From contig NC_014817.1 of the NCBI RefSeq assembly GCF_000175215.2, positions 896,501-960,500 on the forward strand: a stretch of 64,000 nucleotides of DNA, written 5' to 3'. The notes beneath the pieces are model-generated. The model did no database searches. It saw only the letters and a program-made list of their open reading frames with translations, and was not told the DNA's origin. Every line of letters starts with the position of its first letter. Positions within the stretch are counted from its first letter, which is position 1. The position numbers were made by a program, and so were the translations under genes. The stretch comes from Asticcacaulis excentricus CB 48. GTDB taxonomy: Bacteria > Pseudomonadota > Alphaproteobacteria > Caulobacterales > Caulobacteraceae. This document shows, piece after piece, positions 54,504 to 61,775 of the stretch.

Positions 54504-54528
54504 GAGGCCGGGTCAGACGCCCGGCCTC
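54504..54528 (+). terminator. Intrinsic terminator after DUF805 gene
   Basis: GAGGCCGGG-TCAGACG-CCCGGCCTC is a perfect stem followed by TTCTTTTCC on the plus strand, a good Rho-independent terminator. The minus-strand cyanovirin-like gene ends just beyond it. Confidence 0.8.
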
Positions 54529-54543
54529 TTCTTTTCCTGCGTC

Positions 54544-55263
54544 TTACCAACCCTGACAGACCAGATTGCCATTGCTGTTTTCGACCTGTCCGCCATTGCA
54601 ATCGCTTAACGACAGGGCCGTCAGGCGGTAATCGCCCCATTTGTCGCGGCAGCGCGCCCTCAGACGGTCGCCCTGTAGCGAAATGTCGCGGCAGGTATCG
54701 CGGTAATTGCCCGCAGGCAAACGCCCGCCGCTATAGCCGGCGCCTTCGCATTGCAGGGTGCCATTGAGATTTTCAACGCGCCCACCGCGACATTCACGCA
54801 GGCGGATATCGCTGTAGTTATAGCCGCCTTCGCGCATACGGCAGCGCGCCGTCAGACGGTCTCCTTCCACCCGGATATCGCGGCAGGTTTGCAAATAGTT
54901 GCCTTCGGGCAACCGGCTGTCGTTCCAGCCGCCTCCGCCACCCCAGTCACCGCCGTACCGGCCGCCTTCGCAGCGCAGGTTGCCTCGGTCGTTTTCGACA
55001 GAACCGCCGCGGCAATCGCGCAAGGACAGGGTCGTATAGTTATAATAGCCGCTCTTGGCGCGGCAGCGCGCCGACAGCACATCCCCCCGCAGTTCAATAT
55101 CCCGGCAGCTTTCGCGGTAAGAGCCAGACGGCAAACCACCCCAACGACGGTCATCGTCACGATCCTGCCAGCGACCGCCACCATAGCTGTCCTGAGCCGA
55201 GGCGGCCCCGGCGGACAGGCCACAGATCAGAGTAAGGGCAAAAAGGGAAATCAGGCGGCGCAT
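54544..55263 (-). CDS. Secreted cyanovirin-N-homology (CVNH) protein with three repeats
   Basis: After a Sec signal (LISLFALTLICGLSAGAASA) the 239-residue protein has three tandem repeats of about 55 residues. Each follows the pattern G.Y..(S/T)CRDI...GD.L.ARCR...Y..T.L.L.(D/E)C.GG.VEN..GNL.C.G, with conserved cysteines. CVNH folds bind glycans, and a standard domain consists of two repeats, so three is unusual. Glycine/arginine-rich linkers separate the repeats. Start ATG 55263 has GGAG eight bases upstream. It is downstream of the EF-hand gene with a hairpin between them. Confidence 0.9.
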   Translation of the reverse strand: MRRLISLFALTLICGLSAGAASAQDSYGGGRWQDRDDDRRWGGLPSGSYRESCRDIELRGDVLSARCRAKSGYYNYTTLSLRDCRGGSVENDRGNLRCEGGRYGGDWGGGGGWNDSRLPEGNYLQTCRDIRVEGDRLTARCRMREGGYNYSDIRLRECRGGRVENLNGTLQCEGAGYSGGRLPAGNYRDTCRDISLQGDRLRARCRDKWGDYRLTALSLSDCNGGQVENSNGNLVCQGW

Positions 55264-55321
55264 GGGGTTTTCTCCGTGTTGTGAGCCCATCAAGCGCCTC
55301 TGTTTCTGAACCTTAGCTGAA

Positions 55322-55344
55322 CGGGCAGGTCTTCTACCTGCCCG
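55322..55344 (-). terminator. Hairpin between EF-hand and CVNH genes
   Basis: CGGGCAGGT-CTTCT-ACCTGCCCG is a perfect 9-base stem just after the EF-hand stop codon. On the minus strand the following bases are not U-rich, so it may attenuate rather than end transcription into the CVNH gene. Confidence 0.55.
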
Positions 55345-55351
55345 CGTCCGC

Positions 55352-56107
55352 TCAGGCCGCAACCGATACGGACGTCTGGGTCTTCGCCTGTTCCGCCAGC
55401 ACGGCCGCCATGGATTGCATCCACTGAGCCGTCAGCGCCGCCAGCTTGGCCGCCGTGCCGTCATCAACGGTGGTATCTGTCGCCGATGACGCCGTGTCTT
55501 CGCTTTCAGAGGTCTGAGCGAACGCCTCCATGGGCGGAGGCGGCGGGCCTTCCGCGCGCATCTGTTCATCAAAGGTCGATTTTTCGCTCTCGGTGACCGA
55601 ACCGTCGCCATCGGCATCCATCTTTGAGAAGAGTTCGGTAAGGCGCGCGGTTTTGTCGGTGTCTTCCGTAGCTTCGCTCTCCTCACTCTCAGACGAGGCC
55701 AGCATCTCATCCAGACTGACCGAACCATCCTGATTGGTGTCGAGTTCGTCGAAGGTCGCCGGTTTCTGGCCACCGCCTCCGGCACCCGGCGGCGGGCCCA
55801 TGGGCCGATCCTGCCCGCCTTCCTGAGCTTGCAACATGCCGCCCATCGTTTGTGACGACATCTGGCTCTGGAAGAAACTGAGGCCCTCCTCTTCGCTGAC
55901 CGAGCCGTCGCTGTTGCTGTCCATGCTGGCGAAGCGTTCAGCGATTTTCGCACTGTCTTCTGTGCCGCCCTTACCTTTTGTCTTTTCGCTGGCGGAGGCG
56001 GTCATCTCCTCCAGCGTTATTCCGCCGTCGCTGTTTGCGTCGATCTTCGAAAACATCTTCGCGTGCATTTGCGACATGGCGGAGGCCGACATTGATCCAA
56101 TCTGCAT
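55352..56107 (-). CDS. EF-hand calcium-binding protein (four hands)
   Basis: The 251-residue acidic protein has four canonical EF-hand loops: DANSDGGITLEE, DSNSDGSVSEEE, DTNQDGSVSLDE and DADGDGSVTESE. All have ligands at positions 1, 3, 5 and 12. There is no signal peptide; linkers are Gly/Pro- and Ser/Glu-rich. Similar caulobacterial and rhizobial proteins (for example calsymin) act as calcium sensors or buffers, but this role is inferred. It is divergent from a second, exported EF-hand gene. Confidence 0.93.
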   Translation of the reverse strand: MQIGSMSASAMSQMHAKMFSKIDANSDGGITLEEMTASASEKTKGKGGTEDSAKIAERFASMDSNSDGSVSEEEGLSFFQSQMSSQTMGGMLQAQEGGQDRPMGPPPGAGGGGQKPATFDELDTNQDGSVSLDEMLASSESEESEATEDTDKTARLTELFSKMDADGDGSVTESEKSTFDEQMRAEGPPPPPMEAFAQTSESEDTASSATDTTVDDGTAAKLAALTAQWMQSMAAVLAEQAKTQTSVSVAA

Positions 56108-56420
56108 CTGTCATCTCCGTTCAAGTACTCACCTTGCTTGGTAAGCGCAAAAACGGAAGCAATTCTCAATTAACAAGGCATTTATTTAATAACAATTTCA
56201 ATCCATTACACAATTTGGCGCAATTTTGCCTTATTCAATGCTTGTGAAAGCCCTTTCAATACAACCCTTACATAAATAGGGACAAATTTTCCGTCCGGCA
56301 GAAACGCCGGATCGTAAGGGCGTGAAATTTTCCTCCTTGCATGTCAGTCACGCCATAATCACACCATCTAAAAATCACATAGAGACCCCACAACAGACCC
56401 AAATCGGCGGAACCAGACCT
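56108..56420. promoter_or_regulatory. AT-rich divergent promoter region between EF-hand genes
   Basis: This 313-base gap separates two divergent EF-hand genes. Positions 56160-56275 are unusually AT-rich and must contain both promoters, though no box pair is convincing. A TCCGGC-AGAAAC-GCCGGA hairpin lies near 56292-56309 in the leader of the plus-strand gene. No gene is seen. Confidence 0.4.
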
Positions 56421-57146
56421 ATGACCCTCAAAAAAACTTTGCTTTGCGGCTTTCTGATCACGTGTGTCGCCGGTTCGGCCATGGCGCAGCCCCCGCGTTC
56501 CGCCCCACCGCCCATCGGAGAAGCGTCGCCTGAGACGCCCAGTGGTCGCACCGTCGGGCAGGCGGTGTTCTTCAGCCCGTCGGGCGAAGTGTTCAAGGCT
56601 CCGCTGAAAGACCCCTACCCGGTCGCCCTGTGGTTTGCCGCGGCCGACACCAATAAGGACGATGCGCTCAGCCCGGATGAGTTTCTGGCCGACGCGATGC
56701 GCTTCTTCGCCGTCGTGGACCGTGACAGCAAGGGCGTTATCACGTCGCAGGAAAACACCTTCTACGAAACGGAACTGGCCCCCGAAATTACCGGTTTCAG
56801 CCCTCTGGTGGCCCAGCCTCGCAATCCGCGTAGCACCGATGAGGACGGCGACAAGACCGCCGCCGCCAACCGTTACGTCAAAAGCGTGCAGGGCGCAGCC
56901 CAGTTCAGCCTGATCAATGAACCGCAGCCCATCCGCGCTGCCGATGCCAATTTCGACTATCGCATCACCACCGAAGAATGGACACGCGCCACCTCGCAAC
57001 GCTTTCGTCTGCTCGACGCCAACAAGGACGGCAAGCTGACCCTAGATGAGTTACCCAAAACGCCGCTGCAAAAGGGGCTGGAGCAACGCGCCATAGAGCG
57101 CGAAAAGGAACAGAAGAAAAAAGGTGGCTTGTTCGGCGGCTGGTAA
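56421..57146 (+). CDS. Exported EF-hand protein
   Basis: The 241-residue protein has a Sec signal (LLCGFLITCVAGSAMAQ). Its EF-hand loops are of varying quality: DTNKDDALSPDE and DANKDGKLTLDE are good, while DRDSKGVITSQE and DANFDYRITTEE are weaker. The C-terminus is a Lys/Glu-rich helix ending GGLFGGW. It is presumably a periplasmic calcium-binding protein. The ATG at 56421 marks the signal peptide; the open frame extends upstream without one. Confidence 0.92.
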   Translation: MTLKKTLLCGFLITCVAGSAMAQPPRSAPPPIGEASPETPSGRTVGQAVFFSPSGEVFKAPLKDPYPVALWFAAADTNKDDALSPDEFLADAMRFFAVVDRDSKGVITSQENTFYETELAPEITGFSPLVAQPRNPRSTDEDGDKTAAANRYVKSVQGAAQFSLINEPQPIRAADANFDYRITTEEWTRATSQRFRLLDANKDGKLTLDELPKTPLQKGLEQRAIEREKEQKKKGGLFGGW

Positions 57147-57352
57147 GACGAAATAAAATCAATCGTTCACTATTGTTTGAAACGGGTTGTCATGTTGTTA
57201 CACTGGCAACCTTTTTCATTTGTGTCACCGGAAACTTTCTGGCAAATTTTTGCCATCTCGTGCAAAATCATTGCACACAGCACCCCCGAAACAGCAAAAT
57301 CCGTCTAATTACACCCCCAAAGCGCGTTTATTCTCGCCGCGTCGGCGTGAAC

Positions 57353-58162
57353 ATGCTAACTGCCCTGCCTTTCAAAAGACCAGAACTAAAAGCGGCGCAG
57401 ACAGTGAAACAGGTTCATAAACTCGGATTGTTCGGGCTGGGAGCCTTCGGGCGGCTGATCGTGCGTCATCTGGCGCCCTATTTCGACATTCTGGCCTGCG
57501 ACCCCTCGCCTGAGGCGAAGGCCTACGCCAAACGTCACAATGTCTCACTGGTGTCGCTCGAAGAAGCGGCGGCGTGTCAGGTGGTCATCCTCGCCACGCC
57601 TATCCGCACGCTGAAGGACCTGGCGGCCAAGATCGCGCCGCACGTACCGCTCAATGGTCTGGTCATCGACGTAGGCTCGGTTAAGGTCAAGCCGGCGGCG
57701 TGGCTACAGGACGTGCTGCCGCCGCAGGTATCGATCCTGTGCACTCATCCGCTGTTTGGTCCGCAATCGGCGCGCTACGGCATCCACGATATGGAAATCG
57801 TCGTCTGCCCGGTGCGGGTGCGGCATCTGAGCCCCATTGTGCGCTTTCTGGAAAAGACGTTGGACCTGAAGGTCTCGATTGCGACGCCGGAAATTCACGA
57901 TCGCGCTCTGGCCGCCGTTCAGGGCCTGACGCACATGATCGCCAAGGTCTTAAGCGGCCTTGAGCCCCTGCCGCGCGTGCACACCACACGCTCCTACGAC
58001 CTGATGATGCAGGGGGTCGGGCTGGTGCAGGGCGATTCGGACGAGCTGTTTATGTCGATCGAGCGCGATAATCCCTTCGCGTCCGAAATCCGCAAGCGCT
58101 TCTTTGCCGAGATCGACAGCCTGCGTGAACGGCTGGAAGCGCACGGACGCGAAACGGATTAA
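57353..58162 (+). CDS. tyrA: Prephenate dehydrogenase
   Basis: The 269-residue protein opens with a Rossmann loop (LGLFGLGAFGRLIVRHL) and shows ILATPIRTLKDL, VIDVGSVK and HPLFGPQSA, the signature of prephenate/arogenate dehydrogenases in tyrosine synthesis. A C-terminal helical domain follows with LTHMIAKVL. Start at 57353 is six codons or so before similarity begins; the upstream AT-rich frame is probably leader. Its last 90 bases are duplicated downstream, and an IS66 element sits in the copy. Confidence 0.9.
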   Translation: MLTALPFKRPELKAAQTVKQVHKLGLFGLGAFGRLIVRHLAPYFDILACDPSPEAKAYAKRHNVSLVSLEEAAACQVVILATPIRTLKDLAAKIAPHVPLNGLVIDVGSVKVKPAAWLQDVLPPQVSILCTHPLFGPQSARYGIHDMEIVVCPVRVRHLSPIVRFLEKTLDLKVSIATPEIHDRALAAVQGLTHMIAKVLSGLEPLPRVHTTRSYDLMMQGVGLVQGDSDELFMSIERDNPFASEIRKRFFAEIDSLRERLEAHGRETD

Positions 58163-58164
58163 TT
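58076..58164 (+). repeat. Original of the duplicated tyrA 3' end
   Basis: This segment, coding for FASEIRKRFFAEIDSLRERLEAHGRETD, recurs 127 bases downstream as 58203-58266 joined to 61066-61090. The first 38 bases of the copy are identical, and later bases differ at several sites. Confidence 0.85.
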
Positions 58165-58202
58165 CCCGCTTTTCCGCCGTCGCCAGGCGACGGCTTTGGC
58201 CG

Positions 58203-58266
58203 TTCGCGTCCGAAATCCGCAAGCGCTTCTTTGCCGAGATAGACAGCTTGCTTGAGCGGCTGGAAG
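58203..58266 (+). repeat. Duplicated tyrA 3' end, left half (interrupted by IS66)
   Basis: It repeats FASEIRKRFFAEIDSL, then LERLEG, and is cut by the IS66 element at 58267. The other half, 61066-61090, begins CGCACCGTCGGGCGGATTGA. Joining them after removing one GCTGGAAG restores LLERLEAHRRAD and a stop, parallel to the tyrA end. Confidence 0.85.
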
Positions 58267-58354
58267 GTAAGCGTCCGGGCACCGCGTTTTGCTGAAGGGG
58301 CTGAGTGAGCGAAACTTCCGTCAGAAGTTATTCATTTGTGACGGAACATTCGGC

Positions 58355-58711
58355 ATGGGTCGGTATGAGGTTATCAGCGGGGTTGAGCGCTATCGGCGCC
58401 GGTCTCGCGAAGAGAAAGCGTTGATTTTGCGAGAGGCGTCAGTGCCGGGAGCGATAGTCTCGCACGTTGCACGTCGCCACGATGTGCGTCCCCAGCAGAT
58501 CTATCAGTGGCGTCGCCAGCTGCAGGCGGCAGAGGGGCCGGTGTTTGTGCCGGTGTCTGTTAGCGCGTCGTTACCTGGGGCTGAAGGTCCTGGTTCTGGA
58601 TTTGCGGTGATCGTTGAGATCTTGGTGCGCGGCGGTCGCAGCCTGAAGGTGCCGGCGGATCTGGATCGAGGGCTTTTGTCGTCATTGATCGCGTGCGTGG
58701 AAGCGTCATGA
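58355..58711 (+). CDS. tnpA: IS66 TnpA
   Basis: The 118-residue protein has a helix-turn-helix (SREEKALILREASVPGAIVS then HVARRHDVRPQQIYQWRRQL), as IS66 TnpA proteins do. It overlaps tnpB by ATGA, and translational coupling is usual in this family. The start at 58355 is the first ATG before the conserved helix; the frame is open upstream. Confidence 0.88.
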   Translation: MGRYEVISGVERYRRRSREEKALILREASVPGAIVSHVARRHDVRPQQIYQWRRQLQAAEGPVFVPVSVSASLPGAEGPGSGFAVIVEILVRGGRSLKVPADLDRGLLSSLIACVEAS

Positions 58712-59055
58712 TCGGGCCGTCGGGGAATGTGAAGGTCTACCTGGCTTGTGGGGTGACGGATATGCGCCGCGGGATCGACGGCTTGGCGACGTTGGCGCGT
58801 GACGTGATCAAACAGGATCCGGGATCGGGCGCGATCTTTGGCTTCCGGGGAAAGCGGGCTGACCGGATTAAATTGCTGTGGTGGGATACCCAGGGCTTTT
58901 GCCTTTATTACAAGGTCCTGGAGCGCGGATATTTTCCCTGGCCGACGGCGAAGGACGGTGTTGCGCATCTGACGGCGGGTCAGTTGGCGATGCTCGTTGA
59001 GGCCATAGACTGGCGTCGCCCAGCGTGGACGTCAGCGCCTTTGCGAAGCGGCTGA
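58708..59055 (+). CDS. tnpB: IS66 TnpB
   Basis: The 115-residue protein reads VYLACGVTDMRRGIDGLA, then GAIFGFRGKRADRIKLLWWD and GFCLYYKVLERGYF, the invariant TnpB pattern of IS66 elements. Its exact role in transposition is not established. It starts inside the tnpA stop. Confidence 0.95.
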   Translation: MIGPSGNVKVYLACGVTDMRRGIDGLATLARDVIKQDPGSGAIFGFRGKRADRIKLLWWDTQGFCLYYKVLERGYFPWPTAKDGVAHLTAGQLAMLVEAIDWRRPAWTSAPLRSG

Positions 59056-59128
59056 AACGCTTATTTTATAAGGGAGTTTGGCCGGAAATCATTAGCGTTT
59101 AGCTCGTAAATCGGCTAGTGTTACGGGC

Positions 59129-60709
59129 ATGGAAATCATGTCTGCCAACGCCTCTGATGAGCTTGCCGCCCTGCGCGCGCTCGTGGCTGAGCAGGCCCTG
59201 CAACTGGACAAAAATCGCATTGCGCTCGAAGCCGAGGTTGCCAAGCGGGACGCCATCATCACCCTGCTTCGCGGACAATTAGAGCTGCTGCGTCATCGCG
59301 ATCACGGGGCATCGTCCGAAAAGGTCGAGCGTAAAATCGAGCAATACGAGCTGATGCTCGAGGAGATCGAGGCGACGCGTGCCGAGGCTGAGGCGCGTTC
59401 GGGCAAGGACGCGTTGCCGGAGGCGGAAGATGAAAAGGCGCACCCGAAGCGCAAACCGTTGCCCGACAATCTTCCGCGTGAAGACAAGGTCTATGAGGCG
59501 CCGTGCGACTGTCCGACCTGTGGCAGCACGTCATTCCTTAAGGCGGCGGATAAGGTCGTCGAGGTCATGGAGCATGTTCCGGCCTCGGTGAAGGTCGTGC
59601 GTCATATCGAAAAGCGCCTGATCTGCAAGGACTGCGACACCACGGTGGCGGGCGAGATGCCTAAGCTTCCGATCACCAGGGGTAAGCCCGGTCCAAGCCT
59701 GCTGGCCCACATCATGGTCGCGAAGTTCGATGATCATATCCCGCTCTACCGCCTGTCGGAAATGTACGAGCGGATGGGTATTGATATATCCCGATCCGTC
59801 ATGGCCGACTGGGTGGGGCGAGTATCGCTTCTGATCGAGCCGTTAGTGATGTTGGTAAAAGCCTATGTCGTCGGAACCGACCGGATCCACACAGACGACA
59901 CCCCAGTGGATGTTCTTGATCCTGGGCGAGGAACGACAGCAACCGGGAGGCTCTGGGTCTATGTCTTCGACGGCAGCGGCTACAAGGACGACCGGCCAAA
60001 GGCTGTTGCCTACTATTACAGTGCCGATCGCAAGGGTATCCACCCTGAGGCGCATCTGGCCGACTTCAGCGGCGTGATGCATGCCGACGGCTATGGCGGC
60101 TATAAAAAGCTCTATGGCAACAAGATTACCGAGGCAGCGTGTATGGCGCACGTGCGGCGCAAGTTCCATGACGTCATCAAGCTCAAAGCCTCGCCTGTGG
60201 CCGAGGAAGCCCTGAGCCGTATCGGCGCGCTTTACGACATCGAGGCGCGCATCCATGGCATGACAGCCGACGAACGGCGCGCCTTACGCCAGCAGCATGC
60301 CCGGCCGTTGCTGGATAGTCTCAAGGCCTGGATCGAGGCGATGCTGCCGACCGTCCCGCAGAAGCAGAAGCTGGCGGAGGCCATGCGCTATGCCTTATCG
60401 CGATGGGAGGCGTTGAGTGTCTACATCGACGATGGGCGTGTCGAGATCGATAACAATATAGCTGAGAGGGCCATCCGCCCGATTGGAATCGGAAAAAAGA
60501 ACTGGCTCTTCGCCGGCTCCGACAAGGGGGGCGAGCGTATCGCCAATGTGCTGACGTTGATCGAGACCGCCAAAATGCACGGCCACAATCCCGAGACCTA
60601 CTTCACCCACGTTCTGACGGTGATCCGAAACTATCCGGAAGAGCGGCTGCATGAACTGCTGCCGTGGGTCATGGCACCGGCAAAACCAGCATCAGGGGTG
60701 GCCGCTTAA
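59129..60709 (+). CDS. tnpC: IS66 transposase TnpC
   Basis: The 526-residue protein has an N-terminal coiled coil, a zinc-binding pair (CDCPTCG and CKDC), and a DDE core with IHTDDTPVDVL (first aspartate), HADGYGGYKKLY (second) and the final glutamate in NNIAERAIRPI. It is intact. The frame ends in TAATG, overlapping the next gene. Confidence 0.96.
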   Translation: MEIMSANASDELAALRALVAEQALQLDKNRIALEAEVAKRDAIITLLRGQLELLRHRDHGASSEKVERKIEQYELMLEEIEATRAEAEARSGKDALPEAEDEKAHPKRKPLPDNLPREDKVYEAPCDCPTCGSTSFLKAADKVVEVMEHVPASVKVVRHIEKRLICKDCDTTVAGEMPKLPITRGKPGPSLLAHIMVAKFDDHIPLYRLSEMYERMGIDISRSVMADWVGRVSLLIEPLVMLVKAYVVGTDRIHTDDTPVDVLDPGRGTTATGRLWVYVFDGSGYKDDRPKAVAYYYSADRKGIHPEAHLADFSGVMHADGYGGYKKLYGNKITEAACMAHVRRKFHDVIKLKASPVAEEALSRIGALYDIEARIHGMTADERRALRQQHARPLLDSLKAWIEAMLPTVPQKQKLAEAMRYALSRWEALSVYIDDGRVEIDNNIAERAIRPIGIGKKNWLFAGSDKGGERIANVLTLIETAKMHGHNPETYFTHVLTVIRNYPEERLHELLPWVMAPAKPASGVAA

Positions 60710-61035
60710 TGGCGCGCGCGACTCGCGTCTTTACGACCAAAGCCGTCGCGGACCTCCTCGACGAGGACATCGAACTCATTGAAGAGATCGCGTGCAATCC
60801 CGACAACATCGACTACGGCGAGATGCTCCATATTTACGACGGGTCCGAACATGGTGCGACCGGCTTTACGGACCGAGGCATCCAGTGCATCGAAGAAATG
60901 CTTGAGGAGGCCCGAAACTGGGACGGCGGGCTACGCGGCTTCCTCGTGGCAAATCACTCAGAGCCAGAGGCTATCGAGCGCATAATGGCCAAAGAGCAGG
61001 CGCGAATCGAAGCCCAAAGCCAAGAGAAGCCGTAA
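60709..61035 (+). CDS. IS66 accessory protein of unknown function
   Basis: This 108-residue acidic protein starts inside the tnpC stop (TAATG) and ends 22 bases before the right end of the element, so it belongs to the IS. It reads VADLLDEDIELIEEIACNPD, DYGEMLHIYDGSEHG and GFTDRGIQCIEEML. I do not recognise the family, though similar small genes trail tnpC in some IS66 members. Confidence 0.75.
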   Translation: MARATRVFTTKAVADLLDEDIELIEEIACNPDNIDYGEMLHIYDGSEHGATGFTDRGIQCIEEMLEEARNWDGGLRGFLVANHSEPEAIERIMAKEQARIEAQSQEKP

Positions 61036-61144
61036 AATCAGTTCGCCGAACGCTTACGCTGGAAGCGCACCGTCGGGCGGATTGATAATTAGCCACGAAA
61101 AAGCACGAAAATTAGAGCGTGTTCAGACATTTAGTATCAAGAAC

Positions 61145-61456
61145 TTAAAGGCCAAACGCATCCCTGAAATGGTCAATCTGATGCATCCGCTGATGCAAGA
61201 CCGTCACAATCCCGATGTCGCCATTCGACATTCGCCGCCAATAGACGAAATGGCTTTCGAAGCGGAAAAAATAGCCATTCACGCCGAATTCTGCGGGAAT
61301 GGATCGCGACCTTACACCGTGGCTCTCGATACGATTGAAGGCCTCAAACAGCCCTCTGATATAGCTATCGGCTCGCGCTTCGCCCCACCTGTCGCGTGTA
61401 AACCGATAAATCTCGTCAAGGCGTAGCGAGGCGGCCTCCTGAATCCGCACAGCCAT
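61145..61456 (-). CDS. RelE/ParE-family toxin
   Basis: The 103-residue protein has LRLDEIYRFTRDRWGEARAD and later FRFESHFVYWRRM followed by VTVLHQRMH, which matches ParE-like toxins of the RelE/ParE superfamily. ParE-type toxins poison gyrase. It starts two bases after the antitoxin stop, the usual antitoxin-first order. Confidence 0.9.
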   Translation of the reverse strand: MAVRIQEAASLRLDEIYRFTRDRWGEARADSYIRGLFEAFNRIESHGVRSRSIPAEFGVNGYFFRFESHFVYWRRMSNGDIGIVTVLHQRMHQIDHFRDAFGL

Positions 61457-61458
61457 AT

Positions 61459-61713
61459 CTAGGCTCGGTTGCGAGAGATTATGTCTTCCGCGGAAAGCGG
61501 TTGGTAGGTGCTTTCGTCGGCGGCAAAAGCATGAGTCAATTCGGCTTTCAGCCGTTCAAAAGCGCGTTGATCGGCCTCTGCCTTATCCTTTCGGATCAAG
61601 TCCCTTATATATTCGCTGACGTTTTCATAAGCCCCGTCAGGCCCTACATTCTGGGCTATGAAGTCACTTAGCATACCGCTGACCCGGACCGTCATTGTGG
61701 TGGTATTAGACAT
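61459..61713 (-). CDS. ParD-like antitoxin
   Basis: The 84-residue protein begins with a ribbon-helix-helix (MTVRVSGMLSDFIAQNV, then YENVSEYIRDLIRKDK), the DNA-binding part of ParD antitoxins, followed by a helical tail that would bind the toxin. The start at ATG 61713 has AAGGTG five bases upstream. It probably represses its own operon. Confidence 0.92.
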   Translation of the reverse strand: MSNTTTMTVRVSGMLSDFIAQNVGPDGAYENVSEYIRDLIRKDKAEADQRAFERLKAELTHAFAADESTYQPLSAEDIISRNRA

Positions 61714-61775
61714 AGGGACACCTTGCAATTTGTCTTCAAAATAATCAATAATGAAGACAATGGCAAGCTGTCTGC

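Larger units (their letters stand above)
58267..61057 (+). mobile_element. IS66-family insertion sequence with 8-bp target duplication
   Basis: The ends GTAAGCGTCCGG (58267) and, on the minus strand from 61057, GTAAGCGTTCGG are terminal inverted repeats with the IS66 hallmark GTAAGCG. GCTGGAAG flanks the element on both sides (58259-58266 and 61058-61065), a perfect 8-base target duplication. It carries tnpA, tnpB, tnpC and a fourth small gene. The intact ends and target duplication suggest recent insertion. Confidence 0.93.
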
